Assembly: GCF_021134715.1 (NCBI RefSeq)
Contig: NC_060020.1
Coordinates: forward strand, 3,038,001 to 3,102,000
Direction: 5' to 3'
DNA: 64,000 nt
Origin: Daphnia pulex
Taxonomy: Eukaryota; Arthropoda; Branchiopoda; Diplostraca; Daphniidae
The position numbers and the translations under genes were made by a program. Each line of letters opens with the position of its first letter. Within the stretch, counting starts at the first letter, position 1. Under the pieces are notes generated by a model, which was not told the DNA's origin, made no database searches, and was given only the letters and a program-made list of their open reading frames with translations. Below, piece after piece: positions 59,801-64,000 of the stretch.

Positions 59801-62767
59801 GCGATAATTGACCGCTGCCGCGCCATGTTATAAAAGAAAAAAAGATGGCCGGGGATTTTTTCTTTTGGCCGACTCTCTTGTCTTTTTTTTGTTATTATTG
59901 TTGTTTTGTCAGAATTTCCTTGCGACAAGAGAAAGAATAAATAATTTAAAATCTGTTGGGGGCGCTAGATTTTCTTGACACCCGGGTGCCATTTTTCGAT
60001 AGTTTGCATTTCTTTCTGGGTTTTAGTAGGAATTTCTCCTCTCTCTTTTTCTCTTATGTTTACGAAGAAATATTTTTAAAAAAAAGGAAAACGGGTGGAG
60101 TCGTAAAAAATAGAAATTTTTTTTTCCATCCCCCATATCATAGGAAGCGAAAAATGAATGTCCGCACATGTCTACCAGTTCAAAAAGGGTGTGGGAGGAT
60201 GGGCCAAGTCTATTTAGAGCCCAACGGATGCCACCATCTGGTGAAGTCACACACACAAAAAAAGTCGAAAATTTCCGAAAAACTTTTCTTTTAAGGAAAT
60301 TTTAAAAATGAAAAAATTTCCCCGTCAGAAATTTATCATTCCCAATTTATTCGCAACGTCATTTCATCTCTTCTATGGTCTATGCAAATGAAGTGTGTCA
60401 TTAAAGAGATCTTCCCCGGTCTTCTTCTTCTTTTTCGTGAAATAAAATAAAACAACGGCAGAAAAAAAACGCACCTGGTCTTCAGGTTTTCTGGTCGTGA
60501 TCACAACAGCCATCAGATTCTTAGATAAGAAACAACTTTTTTTTTCTTCTTTTCTTTTTTGTGTGTGTGGCCCATTTTTGCCCATCGCTCTCAGCGACTT
60601 GTCTTTCCAACAGCTGACAAATTTGAGGACCGAGAGTCCCTTCATTTTTTGAGGGAAAGAAAAATCAGAGGAACAGGTTCTTCTTCTCTCCTTTTCAGAT
60701 CGCCGCCTCTTTTTAAATAAAAAAACAAAAACAAATTCAGAAGGAACTCGGCAGTGCAATAAGGAGCTAGGGCGCCTATATAGGACGACATGAGATAAGA
60801 TATAAAAATACATTTGTTCGTATTCCTTCTCCTCTGCTCTGGTTGGGGAGGGAAATATTTTATGATGGACTCGCGGGTCCTGGCCCTGCTGCTGCTCCTG
60901 TTGTGTTTGTAGGTTAGTGTGTGTGTGTGTATATTTCGGCCTTGTTGTTTTGCCTCCTGTCTTCTCCTTAATTTTAACTTTTTTTCGAAAGAAACTTGGC
61001 ATCCCCGGCAGCTCACAAAAGGAGAAAGAAAATTATTAGCCGACCTCCGAAAAAAACAAAAATTCCAAGGGGGGAAGAAGAAGCGGCACGACGACCAATA
61101 TAAGCCGAGGCCTTTTTTCCTTTCTTTTTACAACCCATCCGAGTCTCATAAAACTGATTTTTTTTTTCTTCTTTTCTTTCCTTCTTCTTTTTCCCCCTAC
61201 GGATCGTCGGCGGACATCCAACAGCGGCCGCAAAAAAAAAGACGACGACGACCCGCTACTGCCTCTCAGCTCATGACCACCACATGACATGTAGTAGTAG
61301 ACACGGTAGAAAATTGGCTCCTAAAAGTCCGGAGAGAGAATGGCGCAACTTTTGCCTACTCGTTTTTTCCCAACACACACACAACGGCGAGCTAATTTTA
61401 AAACTTGGAACAACAACACGGCAGCCAAACAGTTGCGTGCGTGTGTATACGACGTGCGAAAAACACACACCAAAAGGTGCGCTGGCGAGATTACATCAAT
61501 GTACACCCACCGGCAAATTACCGAAGAATTTTCTCTTTCTATAAAAGATTTAAAAAAACAACAACAACACAAAGTAAATAACGTCGAGATCGAACCAGAC
61601 ACGAAAAATTCCCCCCTCAACAAAAATGTTTGGGTTTTTTCTTTTTCGTATGTTTTATGATGATGATAATTAAACGGAGGGGGTAAAGAGTCTAAGGCCG
61701 CCTATCAATTTGATGAGGATCCCCGAAAAAGATTTTTTCTTATTTTTTAATGAATGCCACAAACAAAAAAGAAGAAAAGATGAAACAGCGCTGACCGCTC
61801 GAAAATTGGCCCAGACACCGCCGCCTTATGGCACAGCCGAGAGAGAGTCTATTGGGGCCAAAGGGGAAGGGAAATTTCCGTTTGTGTTGGGGTTTTTTTG
61901 TTTTACCGACAAATTAGCCCCTCCACTTTCCAGCAGTTGAAAAATCAAAAAATGTTGAATTTGTTTCTCTATTTTTAATTTTGGGCTATTTTCTATAGGC
62001 ATTCATCGGCGGAATGGGAGCGGCTCCAGCGCAACAAGACGAATCGATCGCGACGGACGTCTCCGTCCTTTGCAGCGAGTGCCCGGCTGGTACGGGCGTT
62101 GCCCGACTCTGCACCATCAAAGGCCAAGGTGCGAATCCTTTTGCGGCCGCCCAGAATGTGACCGAGGACCAAGATGAAGAAGAAGAAGAAGAGGAAGAAG
62201 AAATGGCGACCAAGTGCGAGCCCTGCGTGAACGGTGCCACGTTCAGCGACTCGGCCAGCCGTCACTCGCCGTGCCGGGCGTGCCGGACGTGCCCGGCCCA
62301 CAGTCGAGTCAAGCGCGAGTGCAACGCCACTCACGACACCGAGTGCGAGTGCGATCGCGATCATTACCAGGAGATCAGCTACCAACAACAACAGCAGACG
62401 GTGGTCACGAACGATTTGGTCGACCAAGGCGTCGATGAGTCGTCGGGAGTAGCCCCGACAACGACGACGCCTCACGCCAGACACCGGCACGGAGCGTCCA
62501 TCCATCAGCTACAGCCACAACAACAACAGCAACAACCGTCCGAACAACAGCCGGTGATGAGCTGCAAGTCGTGCGATTTGTGCCCTCACGGCTACGGGGC
62601 TGCTCGTGCCTGTTCCTCGACTCACAACACGATCTGCCGCAAGTGCCCGACGTCGACCTACAGCTCCGTCCTCAGCGCCACTCACGGCTGCTCCGTCTGC
62701 ACCGTCTGCCGCGACGACCAGGTCACGCTCAACGAGTGCACGCCCATCCAGGACACTGTCTGCGCAG
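56895..62767 (+). CDS. p75 neurotrophin receptor-like (TNFR superfamily), 5' two coding exons; 3' part outside window
   Basis: Exon 1 (56895-57029, 45 codons) and exon 2 (61999-62767, ending phase 1 at a GT donor) join in phase 0. The join creates a signal peptide: hydrophobic LMVLLFLS from exon 1 continues into AFIGGMGAAPA of exon 2. Exon 2 encodes most of a cysteine-rich ectodomain. CRD1 is shortened (LCSECPAGTGVARLC then KCEPC), CRD2 runs about 121-164 (VNGATFSDS, CRACRTCPAHS, NATHDTECEC), CRD3 about 234-261 (CKSCDLCPHGYG, CSSTHNTIC), and CRD4 about 261-300 (CPTSTYSSV, CTVCRDD, CTPIQDTVC). The spacing and words such as TFSDS and CTVC match p75NTR more than other TNFRs; a p75NTR orthologue has been described from Daphnia. 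Asn-x-Thr sites lie at about 98 and 154. The transmembrane and any death domain must lie in later exons beyond 64000. Long unusual inserts are described in the findings. Confidence 0.88.
57030..61998 (+). other. First intron of the p75NTR-like gene (5.0 kb)
   Basis: The donor is TCG|GTACGT at 57030 and the acceptor TTTTCTATAG at 61997-61998. The interior is full of A/T and purine/pyrimidine tracts and a GT run at about 58177-58195. No nested gene was seen. Splitting the signal peptide from the ectodomain by a long first intron is common in receptor genes. Confidence 0.75.
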
Positions 62768-63103
62768 GTAGGAAAACGAAACCAAAAATCAATTCCCACC
62801 CGACCCTAATCGGGACCGTAATATTCCGGGCTCCCCACCAAAAGAAAAACAAAAAAAGAGGAATTCACTTTTTGGTTTTTGTTATCTAGCTCGTCCCGTC
62901 TCATCAGAAATGTTGACATTAATAACAAAAAACAAAAAATAAATAAAAATAAAAAAAGGGAAAATGTGAAATCGAATCAGAAAAGACGAAAAACGTGCGG
63001 ACGGAGGGGTTTTCGAGAAATCTGGATATGGCATCCGCCAGGCATCCATCATGTCGTCGTTCTTTCTTATAAAAACCCATTCCTGTTTTTATTTTTTTGA
63101 GAA

Positions 63104-63118
63104 GGGGGGGGGGGGGGG
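63104..63118 (+). repeat. Poly-G homopolymer
   Basis: A run of about 15 G residues, the longest in the window. Confidence 0.85.
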
Positions 63119-63173
63119 ACTCGTCGTCCCTTGTCAATAATTCCGGCGACAAGGCTCCTCTCCTCCGCTATAC

Positions 63174-63212
63174 TATTATTATTATTATTATTATCACTAC
63201 TACTACTACTAC
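63174..63212 (+). repeat. Compound ATT / ACT trinucleotide microsatellite
   Basis: About seven ATT units are followed directly by about six ACT units. Confidence 0.85.
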
Positions 63213-64000
63213 ACTGGTAGTAGTCCGAGTATTGTGGAACAGGTCGACGCATACTAATTGAGTCGGCCTCGGGCGCCCTTAAAGTCTGGTTGCTTTTTCC
63301 CTTCTCTCTCTCTCTCGTCTCTACCTTTGATGATTAGAATATATACCTAACGTTTGATTCATCCTCTATACCAATCGTGATGGAACGTGATTGTCATGGC
63401 TGACGAGATATGTCGTGTTCTGCTCGACCGACCCGGAAAAGGTTCTCCGATGTCATTGATCATCTTTTGTCCTGTCTCTTCCAGTTTTTCTTTTTCTTTC
63501 AGAAAAAAAAAGAAAAAAAGAAAAATAAGTTTTTTTTTTCTTTCTTCTTCTTCCCCTGTTGAGAGAAATATCATTTTGTCTTTGTATGGCAGGATTCCTT
63601 TTCCTTTTATATCTATTTATTCCCGACGGAATGCGTCCGTGAAAATACTTTGATTATTTATTTTTCTTTTTACTCACTAAAAGAAAGAAAAAAAAAAGGA
63701 TTCTTTTGTGTGTGTGTGTTCCCTTCTTCTTCTTCTTCTTTTACGATGCGGGTTGTTGTTGTGCGTTCGTGCGTGCGTTCGTGTATTTTTGTTTTGGGCG
63801 GTTATTTTTTTTTTCACGGGAACAAAAAGGAACGAAACGACGCCGCCGTCGTCGTTTCTTTTCCTTCCACTTTTAACGGGCGAAATAGAAGTGGATTATC
63901 GTGGCGCGAGTGTACTATATGTACCACTCAAAACAATACCCATAACACTCTAAAGAGAGAGAGAGAGAGACAACTGAGAGAGAGACGAAACGAATAGGAT

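Larger units (their letters stand above)
62768..64000. other. Start of the second intron of the p75NTR-like gene
   Basis: After the donor GTAGG at 62768 I find no exon with receptor-like coding sequence in the remaining 1.2 kb. It holds a poly-G run, trinucleotide repeats at 63174-63212, and a GA run near 63954-63970. Confidence 0.6.

Noticed and set aside
60373..61002. 209-codon - strand open frame within the p75NTR-like first intron
   Set aside because: Lys/Arg/Glu/Phe-rich from purine and pyrimidine tracts; no ATG-supported conserved product.

Overview
The window looks like nuclear DNA of a branchiopod crustacean, most likely Daphnia. It carries short-intron eukaryotic genes, degenerate copies of a tyrosine-rich repeat (YYTEAPKYY type) that I associate with Daphnia, and a p75NTR-like receptor, a type of gene described from Daphnia but absent from standard insect models. 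Base composition changes from AT-rich (1-9 kb) to low-complexity, purine/pyrimidine-tract-rich sequence (about 48-64 kb).

Layout. 1-7 kb: three decayed copies of a small secreted tyrosine-rich repeat protein, one on the + strand at the window edge (A) and two in tandem on the - strand (B, C). A and B form a large inverted repeat. Between them lie an unrecognised broken + strand reading frame and a Tudor-like remnant on the - strand. 7.67-8.55 kb: COX19 and PPCDC, same strand, coding regions only 2 nt apart. 9.5-32.0 kb (- strand): a MAX-1/PLEKHH gene reconstructed as 20 coding exons giving a 1788-residue frame (coiled coil, two PH, MyTH4, FERM) with a 10.3 kb intron. 32-42 kb: no recognisable gene, apart from a weak two-exon candidate for a small secreted peptide at 42.07-42.43 kb. 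42.7-43.9 kb (+): endonuclease III (NTH1/NTHL1), 4 exons. 45.4-48.1 kb (+): cytosolic lysyl-tRNA synthetase, 9 exons. 48.1-56.4 kb: no gene seen. 56.9-62.8 kb (+): first two coding exons of a p75NTR/TNFR-superfamily receptor, split by a 5 kb intron; the transmembrane and intracellular parts lie beyond the window.

The intact genes are mostly unrelated housekeeping functions (copper delivery to cytochrome oxidase, coenzyme A synthesis, base excision repair, tRNA charging) interspersed with two long genes implicated in neuronal guidance or signalling (MAX-1, p75NTR-like). I see no shared pathway and no CRISPR, phage or other prokaryotic system. The points most worth checking are the nearly abutting COX19-PPCDC pair, the inverted array of decayed tyrosine-rich genes, the large insertions in the p75NTR-like ectodomain, and the possible dual-start mitochondrial/nuclear NTH1. 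All exon boundaries were read by eye from GT/AG sites and phase; exon sums were checked to keep the frame, but no transcript or database evidence was available.
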